Positions 1 to 5,773 of a DNA stretch of 6,267 nt are shown here, one piece after another. The DNA lies in the NCBI GenBank assembly GCA_030635995.1, contig DAOVXU010000102.1, positions 1-6,267 on the forward strand, read 5' to 3'. Origin of the DNA: Arcobacter sp. Lineage in GTDB: Bacteria; Campylobacterota; Campylobacteria; Campylobacterales; Arcobacteraceae. Each line of letters opens with the position of its first letter. Position 1 is the first letter of the stretch. The translations under genes and the position numbers were made by a program. The notes under the pieces are model-generated. The model worked only from the letters and a program-made list of their open reading frames with translations. It searched no databases and was not told the DNA's origin.

Positions 1-2
1 AC

Positions 3-8
3 TAGAAT
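3..8 (+). promoter_or_regulatory. possible -10 element of the tRNA-Ser gene
   Basis: TAGAAT lies 8 bases before the first base of the mature tRNA, a position that suits a sigma70 -10 box driving it. The -35 region would lie outside the window, so the match cannot be confirmed. The tRNA could instead be part of a longer transcript that begins upstream. Confidence 0.25.
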
Positions 9-16
9 TATTATGT

Positions 17-105
17 AGAGAGCTGACAGAGTTGGTCGAATGTACCGGTTTTGAAAACCGGCGAGGGTTATACCTCCAGCGGTTCGAATCCGCTGCTCTC
101 TGCCA
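17..105 (+). tRNA. tRNA-Ser, anticodon UGA
   Basis: A full class II tRNA cloverleaf can be drawn. The acceptor stem is AGAGAGC (17-23) paired with GCTCTCT (95-101), followed by discriminator G102 and an encoded CCA (103-105). The anticodon stem is CCGGT (45-49) with ACCGG (57-61), and the loop TTTGAAA places anticodon TGA at 52-54. A long variable arm (GAGG 63-66 with CCTC 73-76) is typical of tRNA-Ser. The T arm is AGCGG-TTCGAAT-CCGCT (78-94). UGA reads UCA and, by wobble, other UCN serine codons. It faces the minus-strand gene block. tRNA-Ser genes are common integration sites, but no second copy of the tRNA 3' end is present in this window. Confidence 0.97.
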
Positions 106-147
106 CTATACAATAATCCCCCTATTTACAGTACTTATAGAACAAAA

Positions 148-193
148 TCTGATTTTCAGAGTGTAATTTATACATTTTTTATACAGTTACACT
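148..193. repeat. two adjacent inverted repeats downstream of the tRNA
   Basis: TCTGA (148-152) and TCAGA (156-160) can form a five-pair hairpin with a three-base loop. Overlapping its last base, AGTGTAA (160-166) is an exact inverted match to TTACACT (187-193). The interior of the second repeat contains TTATAC twice (168-173 and 179-184) around a run of T (175-180). It could be a weak transcript end for the tRNA or a protein-binding palindrome. The lack of a GC-rich stem followed by a T tract makes a normal terminator doubtful. Confidence 0.35.
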
Positions 194-470
194 TCTATCA
201 AACTTTTGAAAAAATTGCGGTTATTTTTTGAATTGGCGAATCCTAACTTTCTATCTCTTGTAAAATGTTTTTACCAATTTTATGTTTATTTTTAAAATTT
301 TCTTCTCTTTTTTTAATATATTTAACCTTTGTAATATGAATATATTATAACTAAATAATGCCTATAATCCATTTAAAATAGGGTTTTGTGGCAGTTTGTT
401 TTTAATAAAATTACAGCTATAAATTAACCTATATTTTTCTGGTCATTCTGTTATTCATTGTATTTTAATT

Positions 471-496
471 CCTTAACTTAATGGCGGTGGGTCCCC
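471..496. mobile_element. possible end of an IS4-type insertion sequence (scar)
   Basis: This patch, beginning CCTTAACTTAATGGC and ending in GGGTCCCC, is clearly richer in G and C than its surroundings. From memory it resembles the terminal repeats of IS4-type elements, whose ends carry a CTTAAC...GGC pattern. No transposase reading frame, matching opposite end or target duplication can be seen here, so at most this is a relic. It may equally be unrelated intergenic sequence. Confidence 0.15.
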
Positions 497-514
497 TCTA
501 AATTATCTATTTAG

Positions 515-988
515 TTAAAGTGTTTTATTATTATAAATTACACTACAATCAAAATCACCATCACTTGTAATGATTTTATAATGTTGAAAATTATTTTTAT
601 CTAATAATTCCAATATCTTTTCTTTCTCAATTTTCACAGGAAGACTAAGTTCTAAATCATCACAATTTAATGGAAAATTTCGTATTGCTAACCCTGCAAC
701 ATTATTTATTATCTCATCAGGTAAAGCATTTACAAGTTCCTCTTTCTCATCGGAAGCAACACCATCTTGAAAAAATTTATTAAATAATATTTCAAAGATT
801 TTATCATCCATAGATATTATTACTATATATTCTTCACTTCCTATAAACTTAATCACACCAATATAATCATCTAAATTGATATCATTAATAGCTTTAATTT
901 CAAGAATATTTATCTTCATATCATCTCTTAAAAATAATGCTGCTTCTTTTACAACGGAGTTTAATATTATACTTAAATCAGTTTTCAT
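515..988 (-). CDS. cheX: CheX-type chemotaxis phosphatase domain protein
   Basis: A 157-residue single-domain cytoplasmic protein that fits the CheX phosphatase family, whose members remove the phosphoryl group from CheY-P. The signature is the helix around residues 90-101, PDEIINNVAGLA, which contains the E-x-x-N pair (E92, N95) that in CheX inserts into the CheY active site. The length matches stand-alone CheX proteins (about 150-160 residues). There is no signal peptide or membrane segment. The start ATG lies one base after the TAA of the receiver gene, with no clear ribosome binding site before it, so translation is probably coupled to that gene. Lying directly beside a CheY-like receiver and a CheA-like kinase, it most likely acts as the signal-terminating phosphatase of that pathway. 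The family call comes from the motif and context; overall identity to known CheX looks low. The stop is TAA. Confidence 0.85.
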   Translation of the reverse strand: MKTDLSIILNSVVKEAALFLRDDMKINILEIKAINDINLDDYIGVIKFIGSEEYIVIISMDDKIFEILFNKFFQDGVASDEKEELVNALPDEIINNVAGLAIRNFPLNCDDLELSLPVKIEKEKILELLDKNNFQHYKIITSDGDFDCSVIYNNKTL

Positions 989-989
989 T

Positions 990-1364
990 TTATAAACTTT
1001 TTAGTGCAGGAAACACCTTACCAATTGATTCTAACAATTTATCTTGAGTAATTGGTTTTAATATATATCCTTTTGCTCCACTTGTAATTGCATCCATCAC
1101 TAATTTTTCTTCTCCATGTGATGTAACCATAATTATTTTTGAATCTTTATAACTTTTCTTAATCTCTTTAAGTGCTTCAATTCCACTCATAATTGGCATA
1201 GTTATATCCATCGTTACAAGATCTGGCATAAATTTATCATATAACTCTATAGCCTCTTTTCCTGATTTTGCTTGTGCAACTACTGTATGTCCCATTTTTT
1301 CTAACTCTGTACTTAAAGTTTTTCGTATGATTAAAGAATCATCAACTACCATAATATTTAACAT
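990..1364 (-). CDS. CheY-like single-domain response regulator
   Basis: A 124-residue receiver domain with nothing attached, the size and layout of CheY. The acidic metal-binding pair is D8-D9. The phosphoacceptor is D53 within TMDITMP. The switch threonine is T81 in MVTS, and the conserved lysine is K103 in ILKPIT. Without an output domain it must act by protein contact, for example on a motor or a partner enzyme, or as a phosphate carrier. It sits between the CheA-like kinase gene (10 bases upstream) and the CheX phosphatase gene (one base downstream), so these are the probable kinase and phosphatase. The ATG has a good ribosome binding site, AAGGAT, six bases upstream, which overlaps the TAA of the kinase gene. 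The symbol cheY is not assigned because the flagellar CheY of this organism may lie elsewhere. Confidence 0.95.
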   Translation of the reverse strand: MLNIMVVDDSLIIRKTLSTELEKMGHTVVAQAKSGKEAIELYDKFMPDLVTMDITMPIMSGIEALKEIKKSYKDSKIIMVTSHGEEKLVMDAITSGAKGYILKPITQDKLLESIGKVFPALKSL

Positions 1365-1370
1365 TTTAAT

Positions 1371-1376
1371 ATCCTT
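1371..1376 (-). promoter_or_regulatory. ribosome binding site of the CheY-like gene, overlapping the kinase stop codon
   Basis: Read on the minus strand this is AAGGAT, six bases before the ATG at 1364-1362. Its first two bases (AA, positions 1376-1375) are also the last two of the kinase TAA stop at 1377-1375. This supports coupled translation of the kinase and receiver, so the amount of receiver could depend on whether ribosomes reach the end of the kinase gene. Confidence 0.7.
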
Positions 1377-2430
1377 ATATTTTTTTCAATGGCAATGTAA
1401 AAATAAATTTTACACCATTGTCTATATTATTTTTTATTTTAATATCTCCATCAAGTTTATCAATTTCACTTTTTATAGCACTCATACCAATTCCTCTACC
1501 TGATGTAGTAGATAGCTCATCTTTTGTACTTAAACTATCTGCAAATACTAAATGAAGTTTTTCATACTCACTCATAGAATCTAACTCTTCTTTAGTTTTG
1601 ATACTATTTTTAATAGCACTTTGAGATAATTTATCTATATTTATCCCTGCACCATCATCACTAATTATAATTTGGATATCACTATCTTCTTGTAAAAATT
1701 GACATTTAATTGTACCTATCTCATCTTTATTATGATTTAATCTACTATCCATATCTTCTATACCGTGATCTACGCAGTTATTAAAAAGATGTAGAAGTGT
1801 TTTTGTAAATGGTTTTATCTTTTCATCTACAATTAACTTTTTATCTCCTATTATCTCTAAAGGATATATCTCTTTTTCTAGTTTCCTAGCCATATTTTTT
1901 ACGGTGGATGGATAGACTTTTAGTAGAGAATAGAGTGTTAATCCTTTATATTCTTCAAAAAAGTCATCACCTAAAGTAGAATATAAAACTTCTAAATCTA
2001 AACTAAATATTTCAAGTAATTTATACTCATTAAATATAGTGATAAAATTATCATCTTCCATACAATTTATTTTAGTTTCTAAATTATGAATACCATCAAC
2101 TATATGCAACATCTCTTTTTGAGCAAATATACCTTTAAATGTATGAAGTTCTCTCAAGAGAACTTTTAAGTCTTTTGGTGGTAGAGATACAAATGTTTCA
2201 AAATCTAATTTAATCTCTATAAAATCATTTTTATTTGATACTACGGCGAGTACCATTTTTTGTATTTGATTTTGTTCTTTAATTTTCTTTTCTAACTTTT
2301 TTGTATTTGTTATATCGGTAAGTACTAACATAAAATTATCATTTGGTAATAATTTATATTCTATTTGTATATCTTTACCATCTATACTATGCTCTTTTGG
2401 TAATAATGATAAAAATATATCTTTTATCAT
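1375..2430 (-). CDS. C-terminal part of the hybrid kinase: HPt-like segment plus CheA-like ATPase
   Basis: As an independent frame from its first ATG this is 351 residues, but the coding sequence continues upstream in frame to the TGA at 2557 with no start codon in between. Residues 1-45 are the end of a PAS-like module (MLVLTDIT, then a KKLEKKIKEQ linker helix). RELHTFKG around H96 looks like an HPt phosphotransfer site. The C-terminal half matches a CheA catalytic domain: N box HLFNNCVDHGIE (214-225), G1 SDDGAGI (257-263), F box around LVFADSLSTKDELS, G2 GRGIGM (311-316). The protein ends straight after the ATPase, so the CheW-binding P5 domain is absent. The ATG at 2430 is preceded by GAGG only two bases away, too close for efficient initiation, so it is probably a nominal rather than a true start. 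The likely target is the CheY-like receiver encoded 10 bases downstream. Confidence 0.75.
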   Translation of the reverse strand: MIKDIFLSLLPKEHSIDGKDIQIEYKLLPNDNFMLVLTDITNTKKLEKKIKEQNQIQKMVLAVVSNKNDFIEIKLDFETFVSLPPKDLKVLLRELHTFKGIFAQKEMLHIVDGIHNLETKINCMEDDNFITIFNEYKLLEIFSLDLEVLYSTLGDDFFEEYKGLTLYSLLKVYPSTVKNMARKLEKEIYPLEIIGDKKLIVDEKIKPFTKTLLHLFNNCVDHGIEDMDSRLNHNKDEIGTIKCQFLQEDSDIQIIISDDGAGINIDKLSQSAIKNSIKTKEELDSMSEYEKLHLVFADSLSTKDELSTTSGRGIGMSAIKSEIDKLDGDIKIKNNIDNGVKFIFTLPLKKI

Positions 2431-2513
2431 ATCCTCATCACTATCTAAAATTCTACTAATACCATCATTAAAAAGATCTTTTTTTACTTTATCATTATGA
2501 AATAAAAGATTAG

Positions 2514-2536
2514 AGATGTTTTCTTTAAAAATATCT
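2514..2536 (-). other. possible hairpin in the mRNA just after the in-frame UGA
   Basis: On the minus strand AGATATTTTT and GAAAACATCT can pair around an AAA loop, with one A-C mismatch and a U-G pair at the top. The stem begins about 20 bases after the UGA. The distance would suit a bacterial SECIS, but the loop has no G in its first two positions and the stem is almost all A-U. In sequence this AT-rich such a pairing may be chance. Confidence 0.15.
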
Positions 2537-2556
2537 ACTTTATTAAATATATTAGA

Positions 2557-3483
2557 TCACTCTTTTGAAAAACTTTCATCTATTTTCATATCCGCACTAA
2601 AGGATAAAAAACCTTGACCTGCATTATTAAGTAAGTTACTAATCTCTTCATTTAAAGATTCTGCTCTTTTTTTAGAAGTGATATTTAATCTAATAGCACT
2701 ATATCCTACATGTTCACCTTTACTATCATAATAAGGAGCAATATGTGCTTCAACCCAATAAAAACCACCATCTTTTCTAAGATTTTTTACTTCACCAACC
2801 CATAATTTATTTTGCTGTATAGTATCCCACATTTGTTTAAAAGCATCCGAAGGCATATCTGGATGTCTTACTATATTATGAGGTTTACCTATAAGTTCAG
2901 ATTCACTATACCCTGATATTAATTCATAAGCTTTACTAGCATAAGTAATTATACCTTTTAGATCAGTTCTTGAAGCTATAACATAAGTATCAAAACTATC
3001 AACCAAAGAATCAAGTTCATGATTTAGTTGTTGTATTTTGTTAAACTCTTGATCATCTTGATCTTTTTGTTCTATTTGTTCTATTATTTTATAAAGTTCT
3101 GAGATTAAACTATCCATCCGTAAAGGTTTATGAATATAATGATGTATCCCTATATTTATCAACTCTTGCAAATATTCAGAACTATTATATGCAGTTATCA
3201 TAAGTATAATTTGATGATGATTAATTTTAAGAATATTTTTTGCCATATCTGTACCATTCATATTTGGCATATTTATATCACTAATTATTAGGTCATAAAA
3301 ATCATATTCTTTCTCTTTATATCGATTTAAACCATCAAGTCCATCAACAGCAACATCTATATATTCAAAAAAATTATTTAATATTTTTATAGCCTGTATT
3401 CTAGTTTCTTTATTGTCTTCTACGTATAATACTTTTAACTTTTTAGTTTCGCCAACTAAATTTTTTAAATTTAATTTATTCAT
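2557..3483 (-). CDS. N-terminal part of the hybrid kinase: receiver plus Aer-like PAS
   Basis: A 308-residue frame ending at the TGA at 2557-2559. Residues about 15-135 form a receiver: acidic E22-D23, phosphoacceptor D69 in ISDINMP, T97, and K119 in IHKPL. A charged, glutamine-rich helical linker follows (about 135-160). Residues about 165-270 form a PAS domain of the Aer type, with the motif PHNIVRHPDMP (201-211) and WVEAHIAP; in E. coli Aer this fold holds FAD and senses redox state. Residues from about 280 begin a second PAS-like module (LLNNAGQGFLSF) that breaks off at SKE followed by the stop. The start is firm: ATG at 3483 with AAAGGA five to six bases upstream. If the stop is real, the product could receive phosphate and sense redox state but would have no catalytic output. 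Confidence 0.85.
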   Translation of the reverse strand: MNKLNLKNLVGETKKLKVLYVEDNKETRIQAIKILNNFFEYIDVAVDGLDGLNRYKEKEYDFYDLIISDINMPNMNGTDMAKNILKINHHQIILMITAYNSSEYLQELINIGIHHYIHKPLRMDSLISELYKIIEQIEQKDQDDQEFNKIQQLNHELDSLVDSFDTYVIASRTDLKGIITYASKAYELISGYSESELIGKPHNIVRHPDMPSDAFKQMWDTIQQNKLWVGEVKNLRKDGGFYWVEAHIAPYYDSKGEHVGYSAIRLNITSKKRAESLNEEISNLLNNAGQGFLSFSADMKIDESFSKE

Positions 3484-3504
3484 GATTTTCCTTTAGTAAA
3501 TAGA

Positions 3505-3539
3505 AGTATATCTTTATTACGGTGTCATAACAGTGTCAA
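3505..3539 (-). promoter_or_regulatory. candidate promoter with TGACAC direct repeats upstream of the hybrid kinase
   Basis: In the 73-base gap after the membrane kinase gene, the minus strand reads TTGACAC, then TGACAC again exactly 11 bases later (3533-3538 and 3522-3527), followed by TATACT at 3505-3510. TATACT is a fair -10 box 21 bases before the ATG. The repeats then sit around -24 to -40 relative to a start near 3498, where tandem activator sites of one-turn spacing are often found. The TTGACA is 23 bases from TATACT, too far for a normal -35/-10 pair, so if this is a promoter it may need an activator. Confidence 0.4.
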
Positions 3540-3556
3540 TTATGATTGCCATAAAA

Positions 3557-5656
3557 TTATTTTAAAGGCAACTCTATAAAGAACTTCGCACCATTCTCAG
3601 TATTTTTAGCATAAATTTTACCATTCAAACTTTTAGTAATAATTTGATAACTCATATGAAGTCCAAGACCTGTACCTTTATCGTCATTTTTTGTTGTAAA
3701 ATATTTATCAAATAATTTTGGCATAACATCAGAAGGTATTCCTCCACCATTATCTTCTATAGATATTATTGCTTTATTATCCTCTTGTATTAAATCTAAT
3801 TGTACCCAAGGTTCTTTGATCTTTTTTTCTATTAATATATCTCTTGCATTATTAATGATATTTATAAGTACTTCTGTTAATTCTCCAATTATCAATGATA
3901 TTATAATGGGATTCAAATAGTTAATATTATTTTTTAGTTCTATTCCACTATCTTTAAGAATTAATCCAGAAATATTTAACGCTACATCAATTCTATCTTG
4001 AAGTATCACTTCTTTAAATTCCTTTTTCTCTTTAAGAAAATTTCTAAATGTATTAAGTGTATTGGTAAGATGAGCAATTTGATTTGTTATTATTTCCATC
4101 TCTTCAGGTAGAGTTTCTATATCTAATATTCCTAATTCTTTTTTAAATTGTATACCTGTAGTAATTAATGAAATAACACTAAGTGGTTGTTTCCACTGAT
4201 GAGCAATATTTCCTATCATAGCACCCATACTTGCCATTTTGGATTGTTCAAAAATAAGCATCTCTTTTTGTTTTAAATCTTCTTGAAGTTTTTTCTTTTC
4301 TGAGATATCTTTCCATACTACATGAATTACATTTTCATTATTTAAAACCATAGCAGTTAAAGTAATATCTGCATAAAATTCCTCACCATTTGCTCTTTTA
4401 TGTAACCATTCAAAATTATTTGAACCTGTAACTATTGCGATTTGTATCATTTCATTTAATCTATTAAATGATAATTGACCGTTCGGTTGAAATTCTGGTG
4501 ATAATTGTGATGGATGTATATTTAATAAATCTTTTTTATTTTCTATTCTAAGCATATTTAAAACTGCTTTATTACAATCTATAAATTTACCATCTCTGAG
4601 AATTGATAATCCTTCACTTGCATCATTAAAAAGAGTTTCAAATGTCTTTTTTTGTATTTGTATTTCTTTATTGAGTTTTAAAAGTTTATTTGATTTATTA
4701 TTAAGCATAATACTTATACACCAAATAACTATTGAAAATAATATTAGTAAAGATATAAAAAGCATTAGATTTCTTTCGAATAATATATGTTCATTATAAA
4801 TACCAGTAACATCAAATGCAATCTCTAAATTTGCAGTATCTGAAAGTATTATTTTAGAAATTTTATATACTTTATTATTAAAATGAATTAAATTATTAAA
4901 TAATGTACTATTTCCAAAAATATAATAGCTTTTTACAATTAAATTATTTTGGTTAAATAATTTTTTATTTGAAGATTTAAATATAACCAATCCATTTTTT
5001 GTTTTTGATAAATGGTTTAAAAATTTCTTATTTTTAATATCTTTAACTAAAAATCTATTATCATAATGTAATTTATCTTTTATAAAATTAGTAATATTAT
5101 CTGCACTTATACTAAATTCTGCTAATCCTAAATATTTTTGTTGTTTTGAAAATATTGGAGTGACTACTCTTAAGAAATATCCAAATTTACCAGAATCATA
5201 ATTAGTAATAACTTTTTTTATTTCATTTACTTTATCAATTAAAGGTTTTTTACCTTTTGCTATAATTGTATCAATAGTATTAGGTTTATGCACTCTAATA
5301 AATGACATATTATTTGGCAGTATAATATGAAGTCCCCAAAATTTATTATCTACATTTTTCATTCTTTTAAAATCAACTTCGATTAAATTGTAAAATTCTT
5401 CTCTATTTTCTCTCTCTAATGCTTCTAATATTTTATTATTGGAAAATATTGCTTTTGATTTTTTTACATATTTATCTTTTTCCTCTTCAGTTAGAAAATT
5501 AATAGATTTTTTAATAAAATGTTCAGTTGTATTAAGACTTGTAGTTATACTCTTTTGTTGTTGATTCATTGAATATTGACCAAATAAAATAAATAGTACT
5601 ACAATAAATAATAAAATAAATAACCCAGATGTAAATTTATCACCTTTCCTTGGCAT
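3557..5656 (-). CDS. membrane sensor histidine kinase, Cache sensor and PAS
   Basis: A 699-residue protein when started at the ATG at 5656. A TTG six bases further upstream is also in frame, but AAAAGGGG abuts it directly, whereas that site is six bases from the ATG. Layout (ATG numbering): hydrophobic segment about 9-27; extracytoplasmic region about 35-285 with a Cache-like core (FIRVHKP, then GYFLRVVTPIF); second membrane segment about 296-317; short helical linker; PAS about 335-452; dimerisation/phosphoacceptor helix SMGAMIGNIAHQWKQPLS with H486; ATPase with N box (E592 to D606, INIINNARD), G1 DNGGGIP (635-641), F box around 649-653 and G2 GTGLGL (661-666). All catalytic motifs are present. 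It senses a small extracellular ligand or condition that cannot be named. It has no receiver of its own; the hybrid protein encoded next is a plausible partner, though this is inferred only from adjacency. The stop is TAA. Confidence 0.93.
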   Translation of the reverse strand: MPRKGDKFTSGLFILLFIVVLFILFGQYSMNQQQKSITTSLNTTEHFIKKSINFLTEEEKDKYVKKSKAIFSNNKILEALERENREEFYNLIEVDFKRMKNVDNKFWGLHIILPNNMSFIRVHKPNTIDTIIAKGKKPLIDKVNEIKKVITNYDSGKFGYFLRVVTPIFSKQQKYLGLAEFSISADNITNFIKDKLHYDNRFLVKDIKNKKFLNHLSKTKNGLVIFKSSNKKLFNQNNLIVKSYYIFGNSTLFNNLIHFNNKVYKISKIILSDTANLEIAFDVTGIYNEHILFERNLMLFISLLILFSIVIWCISIMLNNKSNKLLKLNKEIQIQKKTFETLFNDASEGLSILRDGKFIDCNKAVLNMLRIENKKDLLNIHPSQLSPEFQPNGQLSFNRLNEMIQIAIVTGSNNFEWLHKRANGEEFYADITLTAMVLNNENVIHVVWKDISEKKKLQEDLKQKEMLIFEQSKMASMGAMIGNIAHQWKQPLSVISLITTGIQFKKELGILDIETLPEEMEIITNQIAHLTNTLNTFRNFLKEKKEFKEVILQDRIDVALNISGLILKDSGIELKNNINYLNPIIISLIIGELTEVLINIINNARDILIEKKIKEPWVQLDLIQEDNKAIISIEDNGGGIPSDVMPKLFDKYFTTKNDDKGTGLGLHMSYQIITKSLNGKIYAKNTENGAKFFIELPLK

Positions 5657-5662
5657 ATACAA

Positions 5663-5670
5663 CCCCTTTT
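5663..5670 (-). promoter_or_regulatory. ribosome binding site that fixes the membrane kinase start
   Basis: On the minus strand this reads AAAAGGGG. It is six bases before the ATG at 5656-5654, but directly touches the alternative TTG at 5662-5660. Correct spacing favours the ATG, which removes two residues from the longest reading frame. Confidence 0.75.
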
Positions 5671-5677
5671 CAAGTCA

Positions 5678-5683
5678 ATTATA
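5678..5683 (-). promoter_or_regulatory. probable -10 box for the membrane kinase gene
   Basis: TATAAT on the minus strand is a perfect sigma70 -10 hexamer, 21 bases before the ATG. It is preceded by TG one base closer than the ideal extended form. Upstream is AT-rich without a clear -35, which is usual for Campylobacterota promoters. The leader would be only about 15 bases and would just hold the ribosome binding site. Confidence 0.45.
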
Positions 5684-5750
5684 CATCTATAACTTAAAAT
5701 ATATCCTTAATCTAATTCTCTTTTATATGGTTTACAATACCTAATATTTT

Positions 5751-5756
5751 ATTATA
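5751..5756 (-). promoter_or_regulatory. second TATAAT upstream of the membrane kinase
   Basis: Another TATAAT lies 17 bases after the rdgB stop, about 95 bases before the kinase ATG. It could be an alternative promoter with a longer leader. In sequence this AT-rich a chance match is quite possible. No terminator hairpin separates rdgB from the kinase, so read-through from rdgB is also possible. Confidence 0.2.
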
Positions 5757-5773
5757 CTTTGTATCATTGCAAG

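Larger units (their letters stand above)
106..514. other. intergenic region, no credible gene
   Basis: About 410 very AT-rich bases separate the tRNA from the end of the cheX-like gene. I read both strands and saw only short stop-riddled frames with no recognisable protein and no ribosome binding site. It holds the inverted repeat at 148-193 and a GC-richer patch at 471-496 that may be the scar of a mobile element; both are listed separately. No strong rho-independent terminator is visible for either converging transcript. Confidence 0.7.
1375..3483 (-). pseudogene. hybrid receiver-PAS-HPt-CheA-like histidine kinase, interrupted by one in-frame TGA
   Basis: From the ATG at 3483 to the TAA at 1375 there is one continuous 703-codon frame, broken only by TGA at codon 309 (2557-2559). 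Order of modules in full-length numbering: receiver about 15-135 (phosphoacceptor D69, T97, K119); Aer-like PAS about 165-270; second PAS-like module about 280-392 that contains the TGA; HPt-like segment around H447 in RELHTFKG; CheA-like ATPase to the end (N box near 568, G1 near 609, G2 near 662). There is no CheW-like C-terminal domain and no membrane segment. The frame is uninterrupted on both sides, and the sequence after the stop continues the same protein family. This points to a recent nonsense mutation, a sequence error, or recoding of the UGA. It is marked as a pseudogene because the two halves are incomplete alone, but loss of function is not proven. The two halves are also listed separately. 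Confidence 0.7.

Noticed and set aside
485..500. GGGTCCC as a terminator for the minus-strand operon
   Set aside because: The palindrome leaves no room for a loop and no T tract follows it in the direction of transcription.
106..514. Small protein genes or a tRNA-associated attachment repeat in the gap
   Set aside because: Frames are short, lack ribosome binding sites and resemble nothing known to me. No second copy of the tRNA 3' end (GTTCGAATCC) occurs in the window.
2557..2559. TGA read as a sense codon through an alternative genetic code
   Set aside because: No other gene in the window has an in-frame TGA, and tryptophan codons that I checked are TGG. The isolated case does not support a code change.
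3529..3550. Sigma54-type promoter suggested by TGGCA followed by TTGAC on the minus strand
   Set aside because: The spacing is one base off and the essential GC of the -12 element is missing.
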